Part shown: in pieces, positions 40,982 to 50,261 of the stretch
Layout: each line of letters starts with the position of its first letter
Position numbering within the stretch: the first letter of the stretch is position 1
Assembly: GCF_000808535.1 (NCBI RefSeq)
Contig: NZ_JWLV01000045.1
Coordinates: forward strand, 124,001 to 188,000
Source: Vibrio sinaloensis
GTDB lineage: Bacteria; Pseudomonadota; Gammaproteobacteria; Enterobacterales; Vibrionaceae
DNA: 64,000 bases
Direction: 5' to 3'
The notes under the pieces: generated by a model
Seen by the model: only the letters and a program-made list of their open reading frames with translations
Database searches by the model: none
What the model was told of the DNA's origin: nothing
Program-made: the position numbers and the translations under genes

Positions 40982-41419
40982 TTAGCTGTTTTTGGAGACG
41001 AGTGCTTCTGCTGTCGCGTCTTGTATTGATAGGAATAAAGAGCGCACCTCACCAGTCGGGGTTCGCATTGGGTTCAGCGTGATATTTTGGTACATGAAAT
41101 CCGCTTGTTGAGTGACAGGTCGTACGTTTCGACATTTAAATAGGTACGGACGTTGTTGCCACGTAATAAAACTGCGGCAACCTAAGTCGTAGACTGGCTT
41201 GGTTTTAAGCTTGAACCAATCTTGCGGAATTTCAGGGAACAGCTCAAAGATAGACTTATCGATGGCTTCATGCGCTTGAATCCCGCTGTGATGGGTCATG
41301 AACCCGTTCCAAACTTGAACCTTGTAATCGCGATCCAACACCACCAGACCCAAATCGACATTTTGCACCATGTCCACCATCCAGTGGAATTGCTCGAATT
41401 CTGCAGGAAGAGATATCAT
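40982..41419 (-). CDS. PAS-domain protein, coupled to upstream response regulator
   Basis: 145 residues forming a single PAS domain: MVDMVQNVDLGLVVLDRDYK, VQVWNGFMTHHSGIQAHEAI, GKSIFELFPEIP-like helix (DKSIFELFPEIPQDWF) and a C-terminal PTGEVRSLFLSIQDATAE strand. There is no output domain, so it probably acts with the protein encoded upstream. Its ATG overlaps that gene's stop (TAATG), implying translational coupling. The ligand is unknown. Confidence 0.85.
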   Translation of the reverse strand: MISLPAEFEQFHWMVDMVQNVDLGLVVLDRDYKVQVWNGFMTHHSGIQAHEAIDKSIFELFPEIPQDWFKLKTKPVYDLGCRSFITWQQRPYLFKCRNVRPVTQQADFMYQNITLNPMRTPTGEVRSLFLSIQDATAEALVSKNS

Positions 41420-42423
41420 TAAAAGTCCTCCATGAGGTAGGCCAGCTTGTTATCGAGAAGTGGTAATGATTCATCGACAAACATAAACAGAAGATCACAG
41501 CGGATAGACGTTCCATCGATGTTGTAGCTGACTTCAAATGTCATTGTCTTTTTAAACGAACCGGTCGTGGACTGAATAACAGAGTCGATCGAAATATGTT
41601 GCCCTAACAACACTGGCGAGCTTTGGAAAAAACGAACCTCAGCCTGTTGTCCTAAGCCATTTAGAAACGAACCAACGAGAATATTAGAGACATCCATTAG
41701 CAGCTCAAGCTCTTCAAGCTCTTCGCTGTCTGCTGGCACTTTCATCAGCTTTTTAAGGTCAGAGACACTGGAGTCACTTAAAAGGACTAGCGCCTCCCCC
41801 GCGATACCTTCACCACTAAAGCCTTGGCATACTCCTGACACTTGATCGTTTTCCGCTAAGTCTCGCAGCGCCATGTGAAGCTCACTGACTTCAAAGATGT
41901 TTACATTAGGAAGCGGTAAGTGAACAAATACATCAAAGTGACGAGCAAGAGCGTCAGCAGCGCGACCAATAGATACGTTGGCAACTTCCATATAAATGTC
42001 GCGGCGACGTAGAATCGGCAACTCAATAGAGACTGGCGTGATGACTTGAGGGCGCTCAGCAGGCTGAACTAAGCTTCTAAGCACTTCGTTTAGCGCATCT
42101 TTATCGATCGGCTTTTGAATAAAGGCTTTTGCTCCAAGCCCCATTACACGCTCTTTGGCTTTCGGCTGAATATCGCCCGAGACCACAACGACTGGCACAT
42201 CAATGCCACGTTTACCAATCTCTTCAAGGGTACCGAAGCCATCGAGTTCTGGCATCGTCAAATCGAGGAACATCAGCTTAAATTGATGTTGTTCTAACTG
42301 CTCAAGTGCATCCAAACCATGAACAGCGAAGGTGATATCGGCATTTAGCGAAGCGGGCAATGAACGAGCCATCTGTTTTCTTGCTAAGGCGGAGTCATCA
42401 CATATTAAAACTGGGTAAGACAT
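41419..42423 (-). CDS. Response regulator with C-terminal CheC-like domain
   Basis: 334 residues from MSYPVLICDDSALARKQMAR at 42423 (AGGTG upstream). Residues 1-120 are a receiver domain with the acidic pair ICDD, the phospho-acceptor Asp in FLDLTMPELDG, Ser/Thr in VVVSGD and Lys in FIQKPI. Residues about 140-334 resemble CheC/CheX phosphatases (ELEELELLMDVSNILVGSFLNGLGQQ, with the E-x2-N-type line). Such fusions are thought to tune CheY-like signalling. It forms an operon with the PAS protein downstream. Confidence 0.88.
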   Translation of the reverse strand: MSYPVLICDDSALARKQMARSLPASLNADITFAVHGLDALEQLEQHQFKLMFLDLTMPELDGFGTLEEIGKRGIDVPVVVVSGDIQPKAKERVMGLGAKAFIQKPIDKDALNEVLRSLVQPAERPQVITPVSIELPILRRRDIYMEVANVSIGRAADALARHFDVFVHLPLPNVNIFEVSELHMALRDLAENDQVSGVCQGFSGEGIAGEALVLLSDSSVSDLKKLMKVPADSEELEELELLMDVSNILVGSFLNGLGQQAEVRFFQSSPVLLGQHISIDSVIQSTTGSFKKTMTFEVSYNIDGTSIRCDLLFMFVDESLPLLDNKLAYLMEDF

Positions 42424-42764
42424 TCGTACACCTACTGCCATTCGTACAATTAATAAATTCAGTTTAACAGATAGTTAGCGCATCAGGTACGGGAAGTTGT
42501 TGAATTATTAACTTTATTAAAGGTCGTAAAAACGCTGGCCAAACGGTTTACTCTCCGACCACTTTGACCCAAAAACCTTCACTAGCCCTAGCCGCTGCTA
42601 TCTATTTTAAGGGTAGCTTAAAACTATCGAATTTCAGCAAGTTGCAGCGCCAATTTGATCCAGCGAGAGAAGAGGAAAATTGACTAATGGGCGCAACCAT
42701 TCCCAAAACCACGTACTAGAACGAGCCAGTAAAGCAGTAAACCTTTGCTCTAGCCTAGATACAA
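42424..42764. other. Intergenic region between luxT terminator and response-regulator gene
   Basis: About 340 bp. It must hold the promoter for the leftward response-regulator/PAS operon. I see no gene, tRNA or convincing small RNA in it. Confidence 0.4.
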
Positions 42765-42790
42765 AAAAAGCCTTCAAGTGAAGGCTTTTT
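42765..42790 (-). terminator. Terminator downstream of luxT
   Basis: An 11-bp stem AAAAAGCCTTC / GAAGGCTTTTT with an AAGT loop and T-runs on both strands, located 18 bp after the luxT stop. Confidence 0.9.
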
Positions 42791-42807
42791 CATAGCGATA
42801 GTACGAC

Positions 42808-43266
42808 CTAGACCATACGAACCAGCGATTTACCAATCAGCCATTCCAGCTCTTTCTCGCTGCCTTGACCAAACTGAGTCTCAGTCATTTTGTACAGACG
42901 CTCAATCCCATTTGTCGCAAACTCGTGAGTGCTTTGAGAGGTAACGATATGGTGGAAAAGCAAACGCAAAATCGCGCGAAACTCTTCATTGTCTAGCGCT
43001 TTCACCCAGCTTGAAGAAAACGCTTCTAAACCGTTATCAAAATCAACATGCTCAACAAACATCTTGAAAATGCGACCGTCTAACGCGGCAGTGAAGTCCG
43101 TTTTCTTTGGAAAGTGGTGGCTAATGCCCGTTCTAGAAACGCCAGTCTGCTGGCTTAGAGTGGTGTAAGACATTTTGTCATAACCAAGACGCAACAGTTG
43201 ATCAACAACCGCGTCCATGATCTTTTGTATCGTGATCTCAGTATCTTCTTTACTACGCTTTGGCAT
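42808..43266 (-). CDS. luxT: TetR-family regulator LuxT/SwrT
   Basis: 152 residues from MPKRSKEDTEITIQKIMDAV at 43266 (AGAAGAG upstream); an extension to 43317 lacks support. The N-terminal TetR helix-turn-helix reads LSQQTGVSRTGISHHFPKKTDF. The whole N-terminus closely matches my memory of Vibrio LuxT (V. harveyi) and SwrT (V. parahaemolyticus). LuxT links to quorum sensing by repressing qrr1 and swrZ and so affects swarming, siderophore and protease genes. It stands alone with its own terminator and a 460-bp upstream region. Confidence 0.92.
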   Translation of the reverse strand: MPKRSKEDTEITIQKIMDAVVDQLLRLGYDKMSYTTLSQQTGVSRTGISHHFPKKTDFTAALDGRIFKMFVEHVDFDNGLEAFSSSWVKALDNEEFRAILRLLFHHIVTSQSTHEFATNGIERLYKMTETQFGQGSEKELEWLIGKSLVRMV

Positions 43267-43729
43267 GTTCAGGCTCTTCTCTTTGTAAATCCGTCTGTCT
43301 AACTCAATAAGAGTCATGCATAAAAAAACCTCTTCTCTGTCGCCTACCTATACTGCGCTTGCATCAGATAAACCGTACAAGCAATCTAATTATGGTGTAA
43401 GCTAACCAACACAAGTACGCATTCCACGAACTTATGAAATGAAAAGGCATCATCTTTTCTAGATATAATTTGATTGCCGATAGTCTAATAATTTACTTTA
43501 GCTGACAACTAACTGAATGGCATTCTGACGCGTAAATGACATTAAATTTCGCCAATTAGTGATCTAGATCTCATGACGGTAGCTCCTCCGTTCGAATTCC
43601 ATCCAGTTAGTAACCTGGAAACAACATAAAACGCAGCCTTGAAACAAATTCAACACCCTTTGCTTTTTATAGATAAACCGATAATTAGTCGCTAAAATGA
43701 CCCTAATTTAAGTAAGAGGATATATTGAG
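43267..43729. other. Intergenic region between luxT and the YfcZ-like gene
   Basis: About 460 bp between divergent genes. It is AT-rich and long enough for two complex promoters. TAAAAT at 43693-43698 is a possible -10 for the rightward gene. No further gene, hairpin or RNA can be supported. Confidence 0.4.
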
Positions 43730-44023
43730 ATGAGCACTGAACAACAAGACGTTTGTGAAGCTTGCGGTTGCGCTGGAGAAATGGGTTTCATCATCAAAGA
43801 AGGCGACGATGTCGCTGAGGTGACAATCTATGCGCAAGGCAAAGCACTGCTTGAGAGTGAACTGGCTAAATACATTGAACTGGCGCAACAAGTCTGCGCG
43901 GCAGTGCAATATGAAGTGTCCCCTATCGAAGAAGAGTCAAACGAGCTAACAGCACGTTTTAAATTTGAAGTCAGCGCAGAAAAACTGATCTTCGAATTGA
44001 AGACTCGCTCACTGGCACGATAA
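43730..44023 (+). CDS. YfcZ/YiiS (DUF406) family protein
   Basis: 97 residues, starting MSTEQQDVCEACGCAGEMGF, with the cysteine-rich C-x2-C-x-C N-terminus typical of this small gamma-proteobacterial family, then an alpha/beta body ending in LIFELKTRSLAR (compare LIFQLGLR in E. coli YfcZ). AAGAGGATATATTGAG precedes the ATG. It is a cytoplasmic protein of unknown function; the cysteines might bind metal. Confidence 0.85.
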   Translation: MSTEQQDVCEACGCAGEMGFIIKEGDDVAEVTIYAQGKALLESELAKYIELAQQVCAAVQYEVSPIEEESNELTARFKFEVSAEKLIFELKTRSLAR

Positions 44024-44043
44024 CTTTCCAAGTGGACTATAAA

Positions 44044-44064
44044 ACGGGCATCACGCCCGTTTTT
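44044..44064 (+). terminator. Terminator after the YfcZ-like gene
   Basis: ACGGGC / GCCCGT stem (extended by A-T pairs) with loop ATCAC and a run of seven T, a canonical rho-independent terminator. Confidence 0.92.
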
Positions 44065-44145
44065 TTATGTCTGCAGCCTTCTCAGATTGACCCAAGGTTA
44101 CGAGTCAATCCATACTTAAGAGAGTTTGATTCGTAAAGGCAAGGT

Positions 44146-44745
44146 ATGCGCACAATAGCTCTGGCGATGTTGTTAACCCTCACGACGGGCATTAGCTACG
44201 CCGCTCCATTAGATCAGTTTCGAATACTCAATCATCTTGATAACTACGGCAACCTTGATCTGCGAAATAAGCCTTATGATGAGCTCCCCCCAGGTCTTGT
44301 CGTGGATGGAAACTTAAACATTGCGAAGACCGGTATTAAAACGCTCCCTGAGGGATTGGAAATTCATGGCAGCCTTGATGCGTCAAATAGCGCCCTGAGT
44401 CGGTTGGAGAAAGGGGTGAACATCAAAGGATTTGCCAACTTACTCGGCGCCAATATCAAACGCTGGCCGCCCGGAATTCAACTTGGGGGTTACCTCAACC
44501 TAACAGATACGCCGCTCACCTCTCTGCCACCAAGACTGAGAGTAAAAGGCGATTTGAGTGTCATTCGCACGCCATTGACGAAGCTACCGGAAGGCTTGGT
44601 CGTTGAGGGTAATTTGTACATTGGTGGCTCAAAAATTACCGAGTTCCCAAATACAATGACGGTACGGGGAAACATCTTTTTAGGTGGCAACCGGATCAGT
44701 AAATGGCCAACCAAACTCAACCTTGGTGGTGCTGTTGCTCCATAA
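44146..44745 (+). CDS. Exported protein with leucine-rich-repeat-like units
   Basis: 199 residues. The signal peptide MRTIALAMLLTLTTGISYA has a likely cleavage at AYA-AP (residue 19/20). The mature protein consists of about seven repeats of roughly 20-22 residues with the pattern L-P-x-G-L-x-V-x-G-N-L-x-I-x-x-T-x-I (e.g. LPPGLVVDGNLNIAKTGIKT, LPEGLEIHGSLDASNSALSR, LPEGLVVEGNLYIGGSKITE), forming a solenoid resembling LRR proteins. A periplasmic or surface location is likely; a binding role is inferred from the fold. Confidence 0.82.
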   Translation: MRTIALAMLLTLTTGISYAAPLDQFRILNHLDNYGNLDLRNKPYDELPPGLVVDGNLNIAKTGIKTLPEGLEIHGSLDASNSALSRLEKGVNIKGFANLLGANIKRWPPGIQLGGYLNLTDTPLTSLPPRLRVKGDLSVIRTPLTKLPEGLVVEGNLYIGGSKITEFPNTMTVRGNIFLGGNRISKWPTKLNLGGAVAP

Positions 44746-44762
44746 TGAAGTGGTTAAACGAC

Positions 44763-44788
44763 AAAGGGATGCGCTACGGCATCCCTTT
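44763..44788. terminator. Bidirectional terminator between convergent genes
   Basis: A 10-bp stem AAAGGGATGC / GCATCCCTTT with a 6-nt loop, placed between the ends of the rightward LRR-like gene and the leftward acyltransferase gene. Confidence 0.88.
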
Positions 44789-44802
44789 ATTCATTTTTAT
44801 CA

Positions 44803-45903
44803 CTAATTTTGGTTATTCACCGGATTAGCGTAGCTGGCAATCAAATAAGGCTGAGCAGCTTCTGGCAGTTGGACCAACTTATCTTTCAGGCTCTGCTTGA
44901 CGCTTTGATCAACGTCCTCATTTCCTGCTGCCAGTTGGTTGATCGGAAACAGCTTGTAGTGAAGATGAATTTGGCGATCAATTTCTTCTGCGAGCGCTTC
45001 TGGCGTGTCATAGGTCTGGTCGATAACGTCACCAAACGCAACGTGGACACGACCCTTTTCTCCCACGATGCCTTGAATGATGCTCTCGATGTCTTCGAAC
45101 TCACCTTTTTCGTAGCTTCCGTGCTCTGCTTTTTGCCATAGCTCTAACGCTTTTGCGATGTCACACGGATCATTTTCGTAAGAAATAGACACCGGAACAA
45201 TCTTCAACGATTTAATGTACTCAGAAAATTCAACTTTCTGTTTACGACCTTCAACGTGGAACATCTTTAAAATCGCTGGATCGGTAAAGTCATTGCCATC
45301 TTTCGCGCGTCCTTCTTTTTGCGCAATCCAGATCGAATGCCCCGTATCCAACGAGTGCTTGATATAAGCAGATAATGTCCCAAGCGCCTTCATCATTTCA
45401 CGTGGGCCTTTCGCTGAGCGTTTCACGATAAAACTCTTGTTCAAACGCATCAGTTCTGTTGCACACGGTTTTTTCAGTAAGTTGTCGCCAATCGCGATAC
45501 GGACCGTTTTGTGTTCGCTTTGGTACAAACCATAGTTAACTAGGGCAGGATCCATCGCAATGTCACGGTGATTGGAAACAAAGAGATAGGATTCTTGCTT
45601 ATCAAGCTTCTCCAAACCGCTATAAGTCACCCCGTTTGTTGTGGTGCTAAGGGTTTGTTCAAGATATTTTTTTACTTCAAACTGTATCGCTTCAACGGAG
45701 TTGAGCTTGGACCATTTCATTCTTAAGTACACTTTCACCAACGGTGACATCAGTGCCTTAAACCAGCCAGCGTGGTTAGAGAAACGGTGCTGTAAAATAG
45801 CGCTAATAAATTCTTCGTCGTTTACCAGTCGATCAATCGCCGCTGGAATCTCGTCATCATTGTAAGGACGGATATCAATAAATGGGTCGTTAGTTTTAGT
45901 CAT
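44803..45903 (-). CDS. PlsC-like 1-acylglycerol-3-phosphate acyltransferase family protein
   Basis: 366 residues with the acyltransferase motifs: block I N-H-R-D-I-A-M-D (NHx4D) in YLFVSNHRDIAMD, block II-like FIVKRSAKGPREMM and block III IAQKEGRAKDGND (EGxR). It is longer than typical PlsC (about 250) because of N-terminal (1-100) and C-terminal extensions. No clear transmembrane helix, so it is probably peripheral. It may remodel phospholipids. The ribosome binding site is weak. Confidence 0.85.
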   Translation of the reverse strand: MTKTNDPFIDIRPYNDDEIPAAIDRLVNDEEFISAILQHRFSNHAGWFKALMSPLVKVYLRMKWSKLNSVEAIQFEVKKYLEQTLSTTTNGVTYSGLEKLDKQESYLFVSNHRDIAMDPALVNYGLYQSEHKTVRIAIGDNLLKKPCATELMRLNKSFIVKRSAKGPREMMKALGTLSAYIKHSLDTGHSIWIAQKEGRAKDGNDFTDPAILKMFHVEGRKQKVEFSEYIKSLKIVPVSISYENDPCDIAKALELWQKAEHGSYEKGEFEDIESIIQGIVGEKGRVHVAFGDVIDQTYDTPEALAEEIDRQIHLHYKLFPINQLAAGNEDVDQSVKQSLKDKLVQLPEAAQPYLIASYANPVNNQN

Positions 45904-46067
45904 TTCTAGTTACATCAAACAAAAAGCTGGCCTATTCTACGCATAGATGGCGATCTTAGCAGCTATACTTCTCTCAGATTTGCAAAGGTCAGACCACGTT
46001 TTTACCTTAACTTGATTTGATATTGGATTTTGAGACGAGACACGTTACTCTTAGCGCCCCATTTGTA

Positions 46068-46685
46068 ATGAGTATTCCCATGCACTACGCCATCTCACAT
46101 CAGACTTCGCGATACGACTTTCTCCACTCCACGGCAAGACGAAAACTGTTAAAGCACACCCTTTTGCAGGTCAAAGAAGGTTTGGTATTGGTCAAGTTAG
46201 GCAAGTTAGAGTATGCCGTAGAACCTGGCCAGAGCTTCTGGTTGCCGTTTGATACTTTATGTGCAGTTAGCTACTTCCCAAATACTCACGTCCAATGTAT
46301 TGAAATCTCGAGTCGAGTCCAAGTGTCGTTGCCTAAGCAAGGTGGATTTGTGTCCCTAACTGAACTTGCTCAAGCGATATTCAATCGCTTATCGGACGAC
46401 TCACGAAACACCCAAAACGATGTCGATCTGCTCACAGTGCTGAAAGCCGACATCGCACAGTTGGCACCCACTCTGCAAGAGAGTCCATTGACCCAACAGG
46501 TCAATCAATGGACGTGGGATTGCGCAGAGTCTGACCTAATAAATGAGCATCAGTTGGTATTGAAAATCCGTGAAGCGAAAAAGAGGCTTTTGTCGGGCAA
46601 CAAACGAGCGCAAGTCATCAATCAAATGTTTGATGGAAACGAAGCGCTATTCACGCAACTGGAATCCATCACGCTAGGTGACTAG
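46068..46685 (+). CDS. Cupin-type AraC-like sensor protein lacking a DNA-binding domain
   Basis: 205 residues from the ATG at 46068 (MSIPMHYAISHQTSRYDFLH); in-frame TTG codons up to 46017 are alternatives and no strong ribosome binding site decides. The N-terminal half has AraC-type cupin strands (HTLLQVKEGLVLVKLGKLEY, VEPGQSFWLPFDTLCAVSYF). The C-terminal half is helical but shows no canonical AraC helix-turn-helix pair. It diverges from the acyltransferase gene and may be a regulator that has lost or changed its DNA-binding part. Confidence 0.7.
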   Translation: MSIPMHYAISHQTSRYDFLHSTARRKLLKHTLLQVKEGLVLVKLGKLEYAVEPGQSFWLPFDTLCAVSYFPNTHVQCIEISSRVQVSLPKQGGFVSLTELAQAIFNRLSDDSRNTQNDVDLLTVLKADIAQLAPTLQESPLTQQVNQWTWDCAESDLINEHQLVLKIREAKKRLLSGNKRAQVINQMFDGNEALFTQLESITLGD

Positions 46686-46776
46686 TAGAAAAGTTTAACA
46701 ATTTACTGGCTGAATAATCATTTACTAACTATAGATCTATGAGTAACCGCTCAATTTTATAGATAGGGATGTCCGA

Positions 46777-48645
46777 ATGAAATTCAGCCATAAAATCGTG
46801 GCAGCATCATCTGCTCTCTTGCTTGCCACCGTCACTTTACTCACGCTCCAACAATATTACACCGTCAAAAGTGAAATTCGCTCGCAAGTCACCTCCAGTG
46901 TCAACGAAATCGTTGATGGGGTAAGGGACACGACCGGAGCTGAAATCAACAGCCGCAAGGCGATCGCCGCATACGCAACAAGTATGCTTGAGGTCGATTT
47001 ATCGCCCAAATCCATCGAAGCGGTGTTAACGAGGCCAGTTGTCAAAGAGACCTTTTTGCTCGCTGGTTTAGGTTTTGAGAAAGATGGTTCGAACATCAAT
47101 AACGACCCTTCTTGGAACCCCGGACCAACGTGGGACCCACGCGTTCGCCCTTGGTACATTGACGCCAAAAATTCCGGCAAACTGATCATCACCGCGCCTT
47201 ACGCCGATTCTGCTACCGGAGAGATTCTGGTCTCTATTGCAACCCCTGTTCGTGACAACGGCCAGTTCATTGGTGCAATTTTCTATGACGTAAGCTTGGC
47301 CGCCCTTGCCGAGTTGGTTAACCGAGTCCAACTTTTCAACGCCGGTTATGTATTTATCGTATCTGGAGACGGTACGACCATTGCCCACCCTAAAACGGAG
47401 CTAAACGGTGCTCCGATGAAAGATTTCCTCGGCGACGCTCAAATTAAAGAAGAGCCCCAACAAGTCATGTTGGATGGAAAGCAGTTCACCCTCGACTTTT
47501 CTAAAGTACCCGGTGAAGACTGGTACATTGGTGTGATACTTGACGAAGAAGTGGCGTATCAATCCCTCGTGGACTTGCGAAACAGCTCGATCATCTATTC
47601 GATTATCGCGCTTGTCATCAGTGTGTTTTTACTACTGTTGCTGATTCGCGCTCTGATGAAACCTCTAGATACATTAAATGACGCCATCCAAGACGTTGCC
47701 TCTGGGCAAGGTGATTTGACCAAGCGCCTAGACACTAAAACAGACAAAGAGTTTTCAGTGCTGGCGTCTGGCTTTAATGATTTTACAGGAACCCTGCAAC
47801 AACTCATCACCCAGTCGAAAGCCATCGGCTCTGAGATTTTGCGTGGCTCGGAAATGACATCAATGGGCCTGCAAGAGTCAGCAGCTGCAATGCAAGATCA
47901 GCTTCATGAGTTAGAACAGCTTGCTACCGCGATGCACGAAATGGCCACCACCTCTGGTGAAGTCGCCAACAATGCTCAAGGCGCCGCAGCAGCAGCAAAA
48001 GAAGCCGACGACGCGACAAGCTTGGGGACTTCAGTTGTCAGCGATACGACGGGCGCAATTAATAACCTGTCGCAGAAAATCGATGAGGCAGTAGAAGAGG
48101 TTAAGGTGTTAGAGTCGGCGACCGATAACATTGAAACCATTCTGAAAGTGATCAATGACATTGCCGATCAAACCAACTTGCTTGCCCTTAACGCGGCGAT
48201 TGAGGCAGCTCGAGCGGGCGAATCTGGTCGCGGCTTTGCCGTGGTTGCCGATGAAGTGCGAACCTTGGCTCAGCGCACTCAAGAGTCGACCACTGAAATT
48301 CGCAATATGATTGAACAACTTCAAGCCGGTGCAAGCTCAGTTGCCAACGCGATGAACATGAGTAAATCCACTGCAACCGATGCCGTTGCACGTGCGCAAG
48401 AAGCCAATGTCGCGCTCAACAGTATTCGCGATGCTATTCAACGCATTAGCGATATGAATATCCAAATCGCCTCTGCGGCAGAGGAGCAAAGTTTGGTCGC
48501 AGAAGAAATCAACAACAACACTGTGAAGATAAAAGATCTCTCTACACAAGTGGCGGATGCGGCTGAAAACGCTAACATCGCGATGCAAGCCCAAACGGAG
48601 AATATTCGTGAGCAGGACTCTATACTGAACAAGTTCACCGTCTAG
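46777..48645 (+). CDS. Methyl-accepting chemotaxis protein with dCache domain, likely amino-acid sensor
   Basis: 622 residues. An N-terminal transmembrane helix at about 8-26 is followed by a periplasmic dCache domain (about 30-265), a second transmembrane helix at about 273-292 (IIYSIIALVISVFLLLLLIR), HAMP, and a signalling domain with the conserved hairpin tip DQTNLLALNAAIEAARAGES. The dCache carries the amine/amino-acid signature: R-x-R-P-W-Y in DPRVRPWYIDA, then ITAPYADSATGEI and a later Asp in IFYDVSL. AGGGATG precedes the ATG. It has no C-terminal CheR-tethering pentapeptide. Confidence 0.95.
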   Translation: MKFSHKIVAASSALLLATVTLLTLQQYYTVKSEIRSQVTSSVNEIVDGVRDTTGAEINSRKAIAAYATSMLEVDLSPKSIEAVLTRPVVKETFLLAGLGFEKDGSNINNDPSWNPGPTWDPRVRPWYIDAKNSGKLIITAPYADSATGEILVSIATPVRDNGQFIGAIFYDVSLAALAELVNRVQLFNAGYVFIVSGDGTTIAHPKTELNGAPMKDFLGDAQIKEEPQQVMLDGKQFTLDFSKVPGEDWYIGVILDEEVAYQSLVDLRNSSIIYSIIALVISVFLLLLLIRALMKPLDTLNDAIQDVASGQGDLTKRLDTKTDKEFSVLASGFNDFTGTLQQLITQSKAIGSEILRGSEMTSMGLQESAAAMQDQLHELEQLATAMHEMATTSGEVANNAQGAAAAAKEADDATSLGTSVVSDTTGAINNLSQKIDEAVEEVKVLESATDNIETILKVINDIADQTNLLALNAAIEAARAGESGRGFAVVADEVRTLAQRTQESTTEIRNMIEQLQAGASSVANAMNMSKSTATDAVARAQEANVALNSIRDAIQRISDMNIQIASAAEEQSLVAEEINNNTVKIKDLSTQVADAAENANIAMQAQTENIREQDSILNKFTV

Positions 48646-48669
48646 GCTCGAGCTAATCAAACCTATGTT

Positions 48670-48695
48670 AGGGCGCAATCTATACGCCCTTTTTG
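48670..48695 (+). terminator. Terminator after the chemoreceptor gene
   Basis: AGGGCG / CGCCCT stem with a 9-nt loop and a T5 run; the leftward amylase gene ends directly beyond it. Confidence 0.78.
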
Positions 48696-48697
48696 AT

Positions 48698-50053
48698 TTA
48701 TTCAGTGCTGATCGCCATTATGCTGCTTATGCCAGCAACCCGCATTTCGACACGTCCTTTCGTGGAGGAGTACTCCCGTCCGGAGAGTAAATCTGTCCAA
48801 TTGCGCTCAGAGGTCAACTCTACCGTTTGCGCCCGTTTCGATTTGTTGATGATAACAACTCCCTTCTCCCCGCGAGAGAAGACCAAAACGTCATCCGATG
48901 CTTCAATGACCTTCATAGGTTCACCATGAACAGAGTTGTGGAATCTGATCGCAGCGACCATCTTCGGATCTTTCCACGCGTTTAACCATCTCGGGTTGCC
49001 GCGTTTATCCAAGTAGCCACTGGTATCTAGGTCAGTGTAGATGAGTGGCACCCCACCATCTCGCCCCAAAATATAGCTGTAGGCTAGCCACTCCAACGCT
49101 TCGTCCATCACGAGGTTTTCAAAAACTTGGTTATTGGGGATATCATGCGTGATGGCAAAAGTAATGGCTCGTCTTTGTGATAGCGCCTGCCCAAAACAGT
49201 ATGGATCAACCCAACTTTTCAGACTCCCGCCGGCTTCGAGCGCATCGTACGTCACCTGAAACAATGGGAAATCGTAAGCACCGAAGCGGGTATGAGCGAG
49301 AAAAGGCTCCAAGAATAGCTCGTACTCGGGCTTAGTGGCGCCGCCACTGGTAATGATCTCGCCGAAAATATGCGTGTCTTGGCAAATCTCCTCGGTCCAA
49401 ACTTGTTGCAGGTGCTCTAGAGTCATGTGCTTTGCCGCATCAATGCGAAACCCTTTAAACCCTAACTTTTTGAGCGCTAAAAGGTAGTTTTGCTGTTGGG
49501 TCACAACGTTGTCGCAGACTCGTAAGGTCGGTAATCCTGGATCTTGCGGGCCTCCAGTAATACGACCGTTCTGGACTTGCCACTTATCTTCCCAATCCTT
49601 AATGCCGAACGCTTCAACAAAATCAGGATAGTCAAATAAAGGCTCAGTCAGATCGCCAAACAGCTTCTGTTGTTCAAAGTAATCTGCTGCTGTTTGATAG
49701 TCTGCTAACTCTTTATCACTTGGGTATTGTAAATCGGTGCGCACGGACGACTCATTGGCCATGTGATTAAACACCACATCGGCATAGACGCGAACGTCGT
49801 ATTGCTTTAACTCTGCAATCATTGTCTTGACGTCGTCGGTATTCCCTAGCTGGTTATCAATAACGCGATAATCTTGCGGTTGATAACGTTGCCACCATTG
49901 AGTTCCCGCCTTTGTTTTTAGTGACTTCACTGGTGGCGAGACCAATACGGTTTTATACCCAGCTTGGGCAATTTCTTTCGCTCGCTTGGTCACCAGTTCA
50001 TAGGGCCAATCAAACGCATGCAAAATGACATCAGTTGCGTGAATGTTACACAT
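48698..50053 (-). CDS. GH13 alpha-amylase family protein, cytoplasmic
   Basis: 451 residues from MCNIHATDVILHAFDWPYEL at 50053, where AAAGGA is well spaced; an ATG 14 codons upstream lacks a site. The (beta/alpha)8 GH13 motifs are present: region I DVVFNH, region II GFRIDAAKH with nucleophile Asp, region III IFGEII with acid Glu and region IV ITHDIPNN. There is no signal peptide, so it acts on intracellular maltodextrins or glycogen. A C-terminal all-beta domain ends VEMRVAGISSIMAISTE. Confidence 0.93.
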   Translation of the reverse strand: MCNIHATDVILHAFDWPYELVTKRAKEIAQAGYKTVLVSPPVKSLKTKAGTQWWQRYQPQDYRVIDNQLGNTDDVKTMIAELKQYDVRVYADVVFNHMANESSVRTDLQYPSDKELADYQTAADYFEQQKLFGDLTEPLFDYPDFVEAFGIKDWEDKWQVQNGRITGGPQDPGLPTLRVCDNVVTQQQNYLLALKKLGFKGFRIDAAKHMTLEHLQQVWTEEICQDTHIFGEIITSGGATKPEYELFLEPFLAHTRFGAYDFPLFQVTYDALEAGGSLKSWVDPYCFGQALSQRRAITFAITHDIPNNQVFENLVMDEALEWLAYSYILGRDGGVPLIYTDLDTSGYLDKRGNPRWLNAWKDPKMVAAIRFHNSVHGEPMKVIEASDDVLVFSRGEKGVVIINKSKRAQTVELTSERNWTDLLSGREYSSTKGRVEMRVAGISSIMAISTE

Positions 50054-50261
50054 CACCTGTTCCTTTGGTTGTTCTTCTTTATTGAACGTAATCATTTCAT
50101 TGTCATCATAGTAGCAAACAGGATAACCCTTCCTATCCCCCTAAGATGCACTTTTTGCGTAGTAGCCATAAGGCGTAGAGATAGCGAAACAGTGACCTTT
50201 CCAATAAAATTGCCACCAAGACGAGGCTATACTGATAGATAAGTTAAGTAAGGGAAGCACA

